A stretch of 64,000 bases of DNA from Halomonas sp. M4R1S46 (GCF_025725685.1 NZ_CP107008.1:2666001-2730000); one strand, 5' to 3'; counted from the stretch's first letter, positions 51,980 through 61,433 are shown. Translations and numbers: made by a program. The notes: generated by a model from the letters alone, not told the origin.

Positions 51980-52369
51980 ATGATCCAAGATCTGAACATT
52001 CCCGGTAGCCCGTCCACCCCCGCGATCCAGAGCGACTGGCAGGCCGGCCGGCTCAGCATGCAAGGCGATTCCTATCCGGAGAACTCCTATGAGCTGTTCC
52101 GCCACGTCACCGACTGGGCGGAAGCCTACCTCGCCCGGGCCACGGCCCCCCTCGTCCTCGACCTCGAGCTCGTCTACCTCAACACCAGCTCGGTGAAGGC
52201 GATGATGGATATCTTCGACCTGCTCGAGGACGCCCACCAGGGTGGGCGCGAGGTCGGTGTCATCTGGCGCTACGACAGCCGCAACGAGCGCATCGCCGAA
52301 CTCGCCGAGGAGTTCAAGGAGGACTGCAGCTACCCCTTCGCCATCACGGCGATGCAGGCCTCCCCGTGA
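51980..52369 (+). CDS. siaC: SiaC: phospho-switch activator of the diguanylate cyclase (DUF1987)
   Basis: A 129-residue protein of the SiaC family. The conserved YLNTSSVKAMMDIFDLLEDA contains T69, which aligns with the phosphorylated T68 of P. aeruginosa SiaC. Unphosphorylated SiaC binds and activates SiaD there. The start at 51980 lies 14 bp after siaB; its ribosome-binding site is weak, suggesting coupling. Its stop overlaps the siaD GTG start by four bases. Confidence 0.92.
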   Translation: MIQDLNIPGSPSTPAIQSDWQAGRLSMQGDSYPENSYELFRHVTDWAEAYLARATAPLVLDLELVYLNTSSVKAMMDIFDLLEDAHQGGREVGVIWRYDSRNERIAELAEEFKEDCSYPFAITAMQASP

Positions 52370-53154
52370 CTCCCCAGGACCAGGCGCTTCTCGACCGGGT
52401 GGCGGCGCTGATCGACAGCGACGCCTATCGAGGGCATCCGTTGCACGAGGCCCTGAGCCAGCTCTATGCACGCCACCTGGAACAGCGCGAGCGCCTCGAG
52501 CGCCTGATCAGCATTGCCGACGGCTTCCAGCAGACCGCCCACGAGGATCTCCATGCCACGCGTCACCAGCTGCAGCGCCAGCTCAAGCGCCAGCGCAAGC
52601 TGTCGCGCATCGCCGATCGCTACCAGGCGCTGCTGCGCGAGCGCAACGCCGCCCTGGTGGACGCCGCGACCCTGGACCCGCTGACCGGCCTGGCCAACCG
52701 TCGCCTGCTCCACGAGCAGCTCCAGCGCCTGGCGGCGGACGCGCACCGTCATGGACGCTCGTTCACCCTGGCCATGATCGACATCGACCACTTCAAGCGC
52801 GTCAATGACCACCACGGCCATGCGGCCGGGGACCGCCTGCTGGTCGCCCTGGCCAAGACCCTGGCCAGCGAGCTGCGCGGGGCCGATCACTGCGCCCGCT
52901 GGGGTGGAGAGGAATTCCTGGTGGTGCTGCCGGCCACCTCGCTGGACCAGGCGGAGCCCCTGGTGGTCCGGCTGTGCGAGCGGTTCCGCGCCCTGAGCAT
53001 CACCTTCGAGGGCGAGCGACTGCGCCTCACCGCCAGCATCGGGGTGGCCCAGCATCGTCTCGACGACGACTATGCGACGACCATCCAGCGCGCCGACGAG
53101 GCCCTGCTCGAGGCCAAGCGCGAGGGGCGGGACCGCTGGCGCACCGCCGGCTGA
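52366..53154 (+). CDS. siaD: SiaD: diguanylate cyclase (GGDEF)
   Basis: A 262-residue soluble cyclase that makes c-di-GMP from two GTP. The N-terminal half is coiled-coil (ARHLEQRERLERLISIAD through RKLSRIADRYQALLRERN), matching the stalk by which SiaC binds SiaD. The catalytic motif GGEEF is at about 180-184, with the DPLTGLANRR start near 105. An inhibitory I-site RGAD sits exactly five residues before the motif (171-174), so product inhibition is expected. It starts with GTG overlapping siaC. Terminator at 53177. Confidence 0.95.
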   Translation: MTPQDQALLDRVAALIDSDAYRGHPLHEALSQLYARHLEQRERLERLISIADGFQQTAHEDLHATRHQLQRQLKRQRKLSRIADRYQALLRERNAALVDAATLDPLTGLANRRLLHEQLQRLAADAHRHGRSFTLAMIDIDHFKRVNDHHGHAAGDRLLVALAKTLASELRGADHCARWGGEEFLVVLPATSLDQAEPLVVRLCERFRALSITFEGERLRLTASIGVAQHRLDDDYATTIQRADEALLEAKREGRDRWRTAG

Positions 53155-53176
53155 GCCGCCACCGCGCGGCGACGAA

Positions 53177-53200
53177 AAAGGACACCCGAGGGTGCCCTTT
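53177..53200. terminator. Bidirectional terminator between siaD and sucD
   Basis: AAAGGACACCC pairs with GGGTGCCCTTT (one mismatch) around GA, with A-run before and T-run after, so it can end both the sia and the convergent suc transcripts. Confidence 0.88.
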
Positions 53201-53226
53201 GCGCGATACCGGCAGGATGGCTCGGC

Positions 53227-54099
53227 TTACCAGCCGGCGGCCTCCTTCAGCGCGTCGCCGATCTCGGCGAGCGAACGCACGGTCTTCACGCCCGCGGCCT
53301 CCAGGGCGCCGAACTTCTCGTCCGCGGTGCCCTTGCCGCCGGCGATGATGGCACCGGCATGGCCCATGCGCTTGCCGGGAGGGGCGGTGACGCCGGCGAT
53401 GTAGGACACGACCGGCTTGGAGACGTTGGCCTTGATGTAGGCCGCGGCCTCTTCCTCGGCGGTACCGCCGATCTCGCCGATCATCACGATGGCCTCGGTG
53501 GCCGGGTCCTTCTCGAACTGCTCGAGGATGTCGATGAAGGTGGAACCGGGAATCGGGTCGCCGCCGATGCCCACGCAGGTGGACTGGCCGAAGCCGTGGT
53601 CGGTGGTCTGCTTGACCGCCTCGTAGGTCAGGGTGCCGGAACGCGACACGATCCCGACCTTGCCCGGCTTGTGGATATGGCCCGGCATGATGCCGATCTT
53701 GGACTCGCCCGGGGTGATCACGCCGGGGCAGTTCGGGCCGATCAGGCGCACGCCCAGTTCGTCGCACTTCACCTTGACGTCGAGCATGTCAAGCGTCGGG
53801 ATGCCCTCGGTGATGCACACGATCAGCTTGATGCCCGCATTGGCGGCCTCGAGGATCGAGTCCTTGCAGAACGGGGCCGGCACGTAGATCACGCTGGCCT
53901 CGGCGCCGGTCTCGGCCACGGCTTCCTTGACGGTGTTGAACACCGGCAGGCCCAGGTGCTCCTGGCCGCCCTTGCCCGGGGTCACGCCGCCGACCATCTG
54001 GGTACCGTAGGCGATCGCCTGCTCGGAGTGGAAGGTCCCCTGTCCGCCGGTGAAACCCTGGCAGATGACCTTGGTGTTCTTGTCGATCAGGATGCTCAT
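53227..54099 (-). CDS. sucD: Succinyl-CoA synthetase, alpha subunit
   Basis: A 290-residue subunit of the TCA enzyme that makes ATP or GTP from succinyl-CoA. The phospho-histidine is H247 in RMGHAGAII. The CoA-binding Rossmann half begins TKVICQGFTGGQGTFHSEQAI, and GPNCPGVITPGE is intact. Length equals the E. coli protein (289). The ATG overlaps the sucC stop by one base (TAATG). Confidence 0.97.
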   Translation of the reverse strand: MSILIDKNTKVICQGFTGGQGTFHSEQAIAYGTQMVGGVTPGKGGQEHLGLPVFNTVKEAVAETGAEASVIYVPAPFCKDSILEAANAGIKLIVCITEGIPTLDMLDVKVKCDELGVRLIGPNCPGVITPGESKIGIMPGHIHKPGKVGIVSRSGTLTYEAVKQTTDHGFGQSTCVGIGGDPIPGSTFIDILEQFEKDPATEAIVMIGEIGGTAEEEAAAYIKANVSKPVVSYIAGVTAPPGKRMGHAGAIIAGGKGTADEKFGALEAAGVKTVRSLAEIGDALKEAAGW

Positions 54100-55265
54100 T
54101 ACTTGCCCTCCGCTGCCTTGACGACCTGCTGAGCCGCATCGGTGAGGCTCTTGGCAGCGATGATGTTCAGACCGCTGGAGGCCAGTTTCTCGGCACCCAG
54201 CTCGGCGTTGTTACCCTCGAGACGCACCACCACCGGCACGTTGACACCGACCTGCTCGACGGCGCCGATGATGCCCTCGGCGATCATGTCGCAGCGCACG
54301 ATGCCACCGAAGATGTTGACCAGCACGGCCTTCACGGAATCGTCGGAGAGGATGATCTTGAACGCCTCGGCCACCCGCTCCTTGGTCGCGCCGCCCCCCA
54401 CGTCGAGGAAGTTGGCCGGCTGGCCGCCGTTGAGCTTGATGATGTCCATGGTGCCCATGGCCAGGCCGGCCCCGTTGACCATGCAGCCGATGTTGCCGTC
54501 CAGGGCCACGTAGTTCAGGTCCCAGGCCGCGGCCTCGGCCTCGCGGGAATCCTCCTGGGAGGGGTCGCGCATGGCCTGCAGGTCCGGGTGCCGGTACAGG
54601 GCGTTGCCGTCGAGGTTGATCTTGGCGTCGAGGCAGTGCAGGTTGCCCTCGTCGGTGATCACCAGCGGGTTGATCTCGAGCAGCGCCAGGTCCTTGTCGT
54701 GGAACAGCTTGGACAGGCCCAGGAAGATCTTGGTGAACTGCTTGACCTGGTCGCCGGAGAGGCCCAGGGCGAAGGCCAGCTCACGCGCCTGGTACGGCTG
54801 GGCGCCGACCAGCGGGTCGATCTCGGCCTTGAGGATCTTCTCGGGGGTTTCCTCGGCGACCTTCTCGATTTCCACGCCACCCTCGGTGGAGGCCATGAAG
54901 ACCACGCGGCGAGTGGCGCGGTCGACCACGGCACCCAGGTAGAGCTCGTTGGCGATATCGGTGCAGTTCTCGACCAGGATCTTGGCGACCGGCTGACCGT
55001 GCTCGTCGGTCTGGAAGGTCACCAGGTTCTTGCCCAGCCACTGCTCGGCGAAGGCCTTGGCCTCTTCCGGGCTCTTGATCAGCTTGACGCCGCCGGCCTT
55101 GCCGCGACCACCGGCATGGACCTGGGCCTTGACGACCCACATCTCGCCGCCGATCTTCTTGCAGGCTTCCGCCGCCTCTTCCGGGGTGTCGACGGCGAAG
55201 CCCTTGGAAACCGGCAGACCATAGTCGGCAAACAGCTGTTTGCTCTGATACTCGTGAAGGTTCAT
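54099..55265 (-). CDS. sucC: Succinyl-CoA synthetase, beta subunit
   Basis: A 388-residue ATP-grasp subunit, same length as in E. coli. MNLHEYQSKQLFADYGLPVSKG begins the fold, and KAQVHAGGRGKAGGV (about 46-60) is the nucleotide loop; LNGGQPANFLDVGGGA belongs to the CoA-ligase part. It precedes sucD with a one-base overlap. The gap to lpdA is 137 bp with no strong terminator, so read-through from lpdA is likely. Confidence 0.97.
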   Translation of the reverse strand: MNLHEYQSKQLFADYGLPVSKGFAVDTPEEAAEACKKIGGEMWVVKAQVHAGGRGKAGGVKLIKSPEEAKAFAEQWLGKNLVTFQTDEHGQPVAKILVENCTDIANELYLGAVVDRATRRVVFMASTEGGVEIEKVAEETPEKILKAEIDPLVGAQPYQARELAFALGLSGDQVKQFTKIFLGLSKLFHDKDLALLEINPLVITDEGNLHCLDAKINLDGNALYRHPDLQAMRDPSQEDSREAEAAAWDLNYVALDGNIGCMVNGAGLAMGTMDIIKLNGGQPANFLDVGGGATKERVAEAFKIILSDDSVKAVLVNIFGGIVRCDMIAEGIIGAVEQVGVNVPVVVRLEGNNAELGAEKLASSGLNIIAAKSLTDAAQQVVKAAEGK

Positions 55266-55402
55266 CGATTCATGCCATTGGTTGCATGTGACTCGAACGG
55301 TAGCCGTGATGGCGCCCGGGCGGCGCGAGGGTCAGGCTACCACCGATCCCTCCCGATACTTGGCCGGAAGGGATGCGCCGCCCGCGGGCGGCGCTTGTTG
55401 TC

Positions 55403-56842
55403 TTACTTGCGCTTCTTGCGGTTGGCCATGTGGATGGCATGGCCTTCCACGGCCAGCGCGGCCTCGTGCACGGCCTCCGACATGGTCGGGTGCGCATAGC
55501 AGGAGAGCGCCAGATCCTCGGCGCTGGAGCCGAACTCCATGGCAATCACGCCCTGGGCAATCATCTCGCCGGCGTGCTGGCCGACGATGTGCATGCCCAG
55601 GATACGATCGGTCTCGGCATCGGCGATCACCTTGGCCTGGCCCTCGGTGGCGTTGTTGGCCATGGCGCGACCGCTGGCGGCGAACGGGAAGGCACCGGTC
55701 TTGACCTCGATGCCGGCGGCCTTGGCGTCCTGCTCGGTCATGCCGACCCAGGCCACCTCCGGGAAGGTGTAGATCACGTTGGGGATGGCGTCGTAGTTCA
55801 TCTCGGCCTTGTGGCCGGCGATGATGTCCGCGACCATGATGCCTTCCTCGGAGGCCTTGTGGGCCAGCATCGGGCCCCGCACGCAGTCGCCGATGGCGTA
55901 GACGCCCGGCACGCTGGTGCGGCACTGGTCGTCGACGTGGATGAAGCCCCGCTCGTCGAGGTCGACGCCGACGCCGTCGCCGATCACGCCCTGGGTGTAG
56001 GGCTTGCGGCCGACGCAGACGATCAGGCGATCGAAGGTGATCTCCTGCTCGCCCTTGCCGTCGGAGTACTTGACCACCACCTCGGTGCCCTTGACCTCGG
56101 AGCCGGTGACCCGGGCCCCCAGCTTGATGTCCAGGCCCTGCTTCTTGAGCAGCTTCTGGGTCTCCTTGGCGATGGCGGAATCGACCATCGGCAGGAAGTC
56201 CTCCAGGGCCTCGAGGACGGTGACCTCGCTGCCCAGGCGGTTCCACACGCTGCCGAGCTCCAGGCCGATGACGCCGGCGCCGATCACGCCCAGGCGCTTC
56301 GGGGCCTCCTGGAATTCCAGGGCGCCGGTGGAATCGACGATCAGGTCGTCGGTCAGCGGCGTCGGCGGGATCTCCACCGGCACCGAGCCCGCGGCGACGA
56401 CGATGTTGTCGGCCTCATAGGTGGCGGCCTTGCCGTCCTTGTCGGTGACCTCGACCTGCTTGCTGCCGGTCACCTTGCCGGTGCCTTCCAGGGCGGTGAC
56501 GCCGTTGGCCTTGAACAGGCCGGCGATGCCGCCGGTCAGGTTCTTAACGATCGTGTCCTTGCGCGCCATCATCTTCTTGACGTCCATGGTGACGTCACCG
56601 GCCTCGATTCCCAGGTCGCCGAAGTCATGCTTGGCCTCGACGAACTTGTGGGAGGCCTCCAGCAGCGCCTTGGACGGGATGCAGCCCACGTTCAGGCAGG
56701 TCCCGCCGTGGACCACCTTGCCTTCCTTGCCAATCCACTTCTCGACACAGGCGGTCTTCAGGCCCAGCTGAGCGGCACGGATGGCGGCGACGTAGCCGCC
56801 GGGGCCCGCACCGATGACGATCACATCAAACTTGTCGGCCAT
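55403..56842 (-). CDS. lpdA: Dihydrolipoamide dehydrogenase (E3)
   Basis: A 479-residue flavoprotein that re-oxidises lipoamide. FAD site GAGPGGYVAA (11-20), redox cysteines C49 and C54 in CLNVGCIPSK, NAD site GAGVIGLELG, and the C-terminal HPTMSE base pair are all present. Position behind sucB makes it the E3 of 2-oxoglutarate dehydrogenase; it may also serve other complexes. It resembles the Lpd-Glc form of pseudomonads. Confidence 0.96.
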   Translation of the reverse strand: MADKFDVIVIGAGPGGYVAAIRAAQLGLKTACVEKWIGKEGKVVHGGTCLNVGCIPSKALLEASHKFVEAKHDFGDLGIEAGDVTMDVKKMMARKDTIVKNLTGGIAGLFKANGVTALEGTGKVTGSKQVEVTDKDGKAATYEADNIVVAAGSVPVEIPPTPLTDDLIVDSTGALEFQEAPKRLGVIGAGVIGLELGSVWNRLGSEVTVLEALEDFLPMVDSAIAKETQKLLKKQGLDIKLGARVTGSEVKGTEVVVKYSDGKGEQEITFDRLIVCVGRKPYTQGVIGDGVGVDLDERGFIHVDDQCRTSVPGVYAIGDCVRGPMLAHKASEEGIMVADIIAGHKAEMNYDAIPNVIYTFPEVAWVGMTEQDAKAAGIEVKTGAFPFAASGRAMANNATEGQAKVIADAETDRILGMHIVGQHAGEMIAQGVIAMEFGSSAEDLALSCYAHPTMSEAVHEAALAVEGHAIHMANRKKRK

Positions 56843-56892
56843 GTTGGCTCCTTGCGTTGCGCTTCGCTGAAATACGTTGTGCGGTCCGCGGA

Positions 56893-58449
56893 TCAGATAT
56901 CCAGCAGCAGGCGTGCCGGATCCTCGAGCAGTTCCTTGAGGGTCACCAGGAACTGGACCGCGTCCTTGCCGTCGATCATGCGGTGATCGTATGACAGCGC
57001 CAGGTACATCATCGGGCGGATCTCGACCTGGCCGTTCACCGCCATGGGCCGCTCCTGGATCTTGTGCATGCCCAGGATGGCGGTCTGCGGCGGATTGAGG
57101 ATCGGCGTCGACATCAGCGAGCCGAAGATCCCCCCATTGGTGATGGTGAAGGTGCCGCCCTGCATCTCGTCGATGCCGAGCTTGCCGTCACGGGCCCGCT
57201 TGCCGAAATCGACGATGCCCTTCTCGACGTCGGCGATCTTCATGCTGTCGGTGTCGCGCAGCACCGGCACGACCAGGCCACGATCGGTGGACACGGCCAC
57301 GCCGATGTCCTGGTAGCCGTGATAGACGATGTCGGTGCCGTCGATGGAGGCGTTGACGTCCGGGAAGCGCTTGAGGGCCTCGCTGGCCGCCTTGACGAAG
57401 AAGCCCATGAAGCCGAGCTTGGTGTCGTGGGCCTTGAGGAAGGTGTCCTTGTACTGGGCCCGCAGGTCCATCACCGCGCCCATGTCCACCTCGTTGTAGG
57501 TGGTCAGCATGGCGGCGGTCTGCTGGGCCTGGACCAGGCGCTTGGCGATGGTCTGGCGCAGGCGGCTCATCGGCACGCGCTTCTCGGGGCGCTCGCCCTC
57601 GACGGCCGGAGCGGCGGCCGCGGCCGCCTGGCCCCCGCCGACGGCCGGCTTGGCGGCCTTCTTGGCGCTGCCGGCCTTGACGGCCTTCTGGACGTCTTCC
57701 TTGAGGATGCGGCCCCCCTTGCCGGTCCCCTCGATCCTGGCGACGTCGAGATCGTGCTCGGCGACCAGCTTGCGGGCCGCCGGGGCGAGGATCTTGTCGC
57801 CGACCTTCTCGTCGCTGGCACCGTCGTCGGCGGACGCCGGCGCCTTCTCCTCGCCGCCGCTCTCGGCGGCGGCACCGCCGGCCCCCTCGCTGAACAGCGC
57901 GAGCACGGCCTCGGACTCGACCTGGCTGCCCTCCTCGGCCTTGATCTCGGACAGCGCGCCATCGGCCGGCGCCACCACCTCGAGCACCACCTTGTCGGTC
58001 TCGATCTCGGCCAGCACCTCGTCGCGCTTGACCGCCTCGCCGACCTGCTTGTTCCAGCTGGCCACGGTGCCTTCCTGGATGGACTCGGGGAAGGTCGGAG
58101 CCTTCACCTCGTGCTGCTTGCCGCCGCCGGCCGGCGCCTTGGCCTCGGGCTTGGCCTTGGACTCGCCCTCGGACGTGGCCTCGGCACCGCCCTTCTCGCC
58201 GCCGCTCGCGGCGCCCTCGCCGATGCGGCCCAGCACTTGCTCGGACTGCACGGTATCGCCTTCCTCCACCAGCACCTCGGCGAGGGTGCCGGCCTCGGGT
58301 GCCACGACCTCGAGCACCACCTTGTCGGTCTCGATCTCGACGATCAGCTCGTCACGCTCGACGCTGTCGCCCGGCTTCTTGTGCCAGGCGGCGACACTGC
58401 CCTCGGCAACGGATTCCGGAAAGGTGGGTGCCTTGATCTCGGTAGCCAT
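56893..58449 (-). CDS. sucB: 2-oxoglutarate dehydrogenase E2 with two lipoyl domains
   Basis: A 518-residue dihydrolipoyl succinyltransferase. Unlike E. coli SucB (405 residues, one lipoyl domain) it has two: lysines K43 and K153, each in IETDKVVLEVVAP, joined by an Ala/Gly/Glu linker. The E1/E3-binding domain follows (ILAPAARKLVAEHDLD, about 220-250), then a linker and the catalytic domain (from about 285) with SYDHRMIDGKDAV holding the active histidine and aspartate. The second lipoyl domain should raise acyl-carrying capacity; its effect here is unknown. sucA is directly upstream. Confidence 0.96.
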   Translation of the reverse strand: MATEIKAPTFPESVAEGSVAAWHKKPGDSVERDELIVEIETDKVVLEVVAPEAGTLAEVLVEEGDTVQSEQVLGRIGEGAASGGEKGGAEATSEGESKAKPEAKAPAGGGKQHEVKAPTFPESIQEGTVASWNKQVGEAVKRDEVLAEIETDKVVLEVVAPADGALSEIKAEEGSQVESEAVLALFSEGAGGAAAESGGEEKAPASADDGASDEKVGDKILAPAARKLVAEHDLDVARIEGTGKGGRILKEDVQKAVKAGSAKKAAKPAVGGGQAAAAAAPAVEGERPEKRVPMSRLRQTIAKRLVQAQQTAAMLTTYNEVDMGAVMDLRAQYKDTFLKAHDTKLGFMGFFVKAASEALKRFPDVNASIDGTDIVYHGYQDIGVAVSTDRGLVVPVLRDTDSMKIADVEKGIVDFGKRARDGKLGIDEMQGGTFTITNGGIFGSLMSTPILNPPQTAILGMHKIQERPMAVNGQVEIRPMMYLALSYDHRMIDGKDAVQFLVTLKELLEDPARLLLDI

Positions 58450-58491
58450 GTAGTTTCCCTTGTGTGTTCTCTCTCGTCCCGGTGGGCTGCC

Positions 58492-61326
58492 TCAGAGGTT
58501 GAAGGCGTCTTCCACCAGCTGGCGCTGCTGTTCGGTATGCACGGACATGTAGCCCGCCGCGGGGGCCGCCGAGGCCGGACGACCGGCAAACTTGAGCTTG
58601 CCGCCCAGGCCCGCCTTGAGGCGTTCGGCCACGCTGCGCATATGGTGCTGGCTGGGGTACCAGGCGCCCTGATTGAGCGGTTCCTCCTGGCACCACACCA
58701 CGTCGGTGACGTTGGTGTAGTCCTGGATCGCCTCGAACAACTCCTCCTCGGGGAAGGGGTAGAGCTGCTCCAGGCGCAGGATGGCCACGTCGTCCCGGGC
58801 GTTCTCCTCGCGCCAGTTGGCGAGGTCGTAGTAGACCTTGCCGGCACACAGGATGATGCGCTCGACCTGCGTCGCCTCGCGCTCCCCCTGGTCGGGCAGC
58901 ACCATCTGGAAGGTGCCGTTGGCCAGCTCGTCGAGGCTGGAGGTGGCCTCCTTGTGACGCAGCAGGCTCTTGGGCGACATCACCACCAGCGGCTTTCTCA
59001 GCTTGCGGATCACCTGGCGACGCAGCAGATGGTAGATCTGCGCCGGCGTGGTCGGCACGCAGACCTGCATGTTGTGCTCGGCGCACAGCTGCAGGAAGCG
59101 CTCGAGGCGCGCCGAGGAGTGCTCGGGTCCCTGCCCCTCGTAGCCATGGGGCAGCAGCATGGTCAGCCCACACAAGCGTTCCCACTTGGTCTCGCCAGAC
59201 GAGATGAACTGGTCGACCACCACCTGGGCGCCGTTGAAGAAGTCGCCGAACTGGGCTTCCCAGATCACCAGGTCGTTGGGCGCCGTGGTCGAGTAGCCGT
59301 ACTCGAAGGCCAGCACCGCCTCCTCCGACAGGAAGGAGTCGTGGATGGTGAAGTGTGGCTGGCCGTCCGTCAGGTGCTGCAGCGGCACGTAGGTGGTGCC
59401 GTCCTTCTGGTTGTGCACCACCGCATGGCGGTGCGAGAAGGTGCCGCGTCCCACGTCCTGGCCGGTCAGGCGCACCGGATGGCCCTGGTCGAGGAGGGTG
59501 GCGTAGGCCAGGGTCTCGGCGAAGCCCCAGTTGGCCGCCATGCCACCGGCCTGCATCTTGCGGCGATCGTCATAGATCTTGGCCACCTGGCGCTGCACTT
59601 TGACCCCGTCGGGGATCTCGCACATCCGCGCCGCCAGGTGCTGCAGTCGCTTGAGGTCGAAGCTGGTGTCGGTGTGGCCGGACCACTCGTGGCCCAGGTA
59701 GGGCTTCCAGTTGACGAACAGCGCCGTGTTGGGCTTCTGCACCAGGGCGTTGGCGACATGGTTGCCGGCCACCAGGTCGTCCCGGTACTTTTCCATCATG
59801 GCCTTGGCATCGTCGTCGCTGAGCAGCCCCTGCTTGACCAGCCGCTCGACGTAGCGGGTCCGCGAGGACGGATGGTTCTTGATCTTGCCGTACATCATCG
59901 GCTGGGTGCCGGAGGGCTCGTCCGCCTCGTTGTGGCCGCGGCGGCGATAGCAGACCAGATCGATGACCACGTCCTTCTTGAACTGCTGGCGGTAGTCCAG
60001 CGCCACCTGGGTGGCATGCAGCACGGCATCGGGATCGTCGCCGTTGACGTGGAAGATCGGCGCCTGAACCATCTTGGCGATATCGGTGCAGTACTCGGTG
60101 GAGCGCGAGTCCTCCGGGTGCGAGGTGGTGAAGCCGACCTGGTTGTTGATCACGATGTGCACCGTGCCGCCGGTGCGGTAGGCGCGGGTCTGGGACATCT
60201 GGAAGGTCTCCATGACCACGCCCTGGCCGGCAAAGGCCGCGTCGCCGTGCACGTTGATCGGCAGCACCTTGCCGCCCTCGAAGTCGTTGCGGCGATCCTG
60301 ACGGGCCCGCACCGAGCCCACCACTACCGGCGCGACGATCTCCAGGTGGGAGGGGTTGAACGACAGCGCCAGGTGGACCTCGCCGCCCGGCGTCATCACG
60401 TTCGAGCTGAAGCCCTGGTGGTACTTGACGTCACCGGAGCCCCGCTCGACCACCTTCTTGCCGTCGAACTCGTCGATCAGCTCGGAGGGGTTCTTGCCGA
60501 GGATGTTGACCAGCACGTTGAGACGCCCGCGGTGGGCCATGCCGATCACCACTTCCTTGGTGCCGTAGCCGCCGGCGCGCTGGATCAGCTCGTCCATCAT
60601 GGGGATGAAGGACTCGCCGCCCTCCAGGCCGAAGCGCTTGGTCCCCGGGTACTTGGAGGCCAGGTAGCTCTCCAGGCCCTCGGCGGCGCTCAGGCGCTCC
60701 AGCACGTGCTTGCGCACATCGTCGCTGAACTTCGGCGCCGAGCGCACCGACTCGAAGCGCTGCTGCAGCCAGCGCTTCTCCTCGGTATCGACGATATGCA
60801 TGATCTCGCAGCCGATGCTGCGGCAATAGGTCTGCTCCAGCGCCTCGACGATCTCCTTGAGCGGCGCCTTGTCCACGCCGAGGAAGAAGGAACCGGTCTG
60901 GAACTCGGTGTCCAGGTCGGCCTTGGAGAGTTGGTGGAAGGACAGGTCGAGGTCGGGCACCGGCTTGGGGTCGCGCAGATCGAGGGGATCGATCTTGGCC
61001 TTCTGGTGCCCGCGGAAACGGTAGGCGTTGATCAGCTGCAGCACCTTGACCTGCTTGCGGCTCGCGTCGCTCTCGGTGGCGGCGGCGGTCTGGGCGGTGC
61101 GGCGCTGGCGGCCTATCTGGTAGAACTGTTCTCGGGTCGGGGCAAGCGGAACGTCGCGAGTGGCGCTGCCATCGGGTCTCGGCAGCTGGTCGAAGTACTG
61201 GCGCCATTCGTCGGGAACGGCGGAGGGGTCATCGAGGTACTGCTCGTAGAGCGCTTCCACATAGTGGACATTACTGCCACTGACGTGGGAGGAGCGCCAC
61301 ATCAACTCCATTATGCCTTGTTGCAT
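58492..61326 (-). CDS. sucA: 2-oxoglutarate dehydrogenase E1
   Basis: A 944-residue thiamine-diphosphate enzyme that decarboxylates 2-oxoglutarate. GMAHRGRLNVLVNI and LSFNPSHLE mark the active site, and GDAAFAGQGVV with VINNQVGFTTS binds thiamine diphosphate; RRRGHNEADEP and the C-terminal LLPHGYEGQGPEHSSARLERF are intact. The ATG at 61326 gives MQQGIMELMWRSSHVSGSN, equal to the Pseudomonas N-terminus; the open frame extends further upstream without support. The sucA-sucB-lpdA-sucC-sucD run is the standard TCA cluster, probably also fed from the sdh promoter outside the window. Confidence 0.97.
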   Translation of the reverse strand: MQQGIMELMWRSSHVSGSNVHYVEALYEQYLDDPSAVPDEWRQYFDQLPRPDGSATRDVPLAPTREQFYQIGRQRRTAQTAAATESDASRKQVKVLQLINAYRFRGHQKAKIDPLDLRDPKPVPDLDLSFHQLSKADLDTEFQTGSFFLGVDKAPLKEIVEALEQTYCRSIGCEIMHIVDTEEKRWLQQRFESVRSAPKFSDDVRKHVLERLSAAEGLESYLASKYPGTKRFGLEGGESFIPMMDELIQRAGGYGTKEVVIGMAHRGRLNVLVNILGKNPSELIDEFDGKKVVERGSGDVKYHQGFSSNVMTPGGEVHLALSFNPSHLEIVAPVVVGSVRARQDRRNDFEGGKVLPINVHGDAAFAGQGVVMETFQMSQTRAYRTGGTVHIVINNQVGFTTSHPEDSRSTEYCTDIAKMVQAPIFHVNGDDPDAVLHATQVALDYRQQFKKDVVIDLVCYRRRGHNEADEPSGTQPMMYGKIKNHPSSRTRYVERLVKQGLLSDDDAKAMMEKYRDDLVAGNHVANALVQKPNTALFVNWKPYLGHEWSGHTDTSFDLKRLQHLAARMCEIPDGVKVQRQVAKIYDDRRKMQAGGMAANWGFAETLAYATLLDQGHPVRLTGQDVGRGTFSHRHAVVHNQKDGTTYVPLQHLTDGQPHFTIHDSFLSEEAVLAFEYGYSTTAPNDLVIWEAQFGDFFNGAQVVVDQFISSGETKWERLCGLTMLLPHGYEGQGPEHSSARLERFLQLCAEHNMQVCVPTTPAQIYHLLRRQVIRKLRKPLVVMSPKSLLRHKEATSSLDELANGTFQMVLPDQGEREATQVERIILCAGKVYYDLANWREENARDDVAILRLEQLYPFPEEELFEAIQDYTNVTDVVWCQEEPLNQGAWYPSQHHMRSVAERLKAGLGGKLKFAGRPASAAPAAGYMSVHTEQQRQLVEDAFNL

Positions 61327-61433
61327 TTCTCGGTCACCCTGCACTGATGGGGTGGTATCGGCGTCGTCACGGCTCACCCATGGCGACATCGGGGGTGGCC
61401 TGCCAGGGGCCGGACACCTTTCATTCGATGGTC

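Noticed and set aside
57064..61347. A 1427-codon open frame on the plus strand across sucB and sucA
   Set aside because: It is antisense to two well-conserved TCA genes and its composition (runs of GVAL, HH, Q) is that of a high-GC shadow frame.
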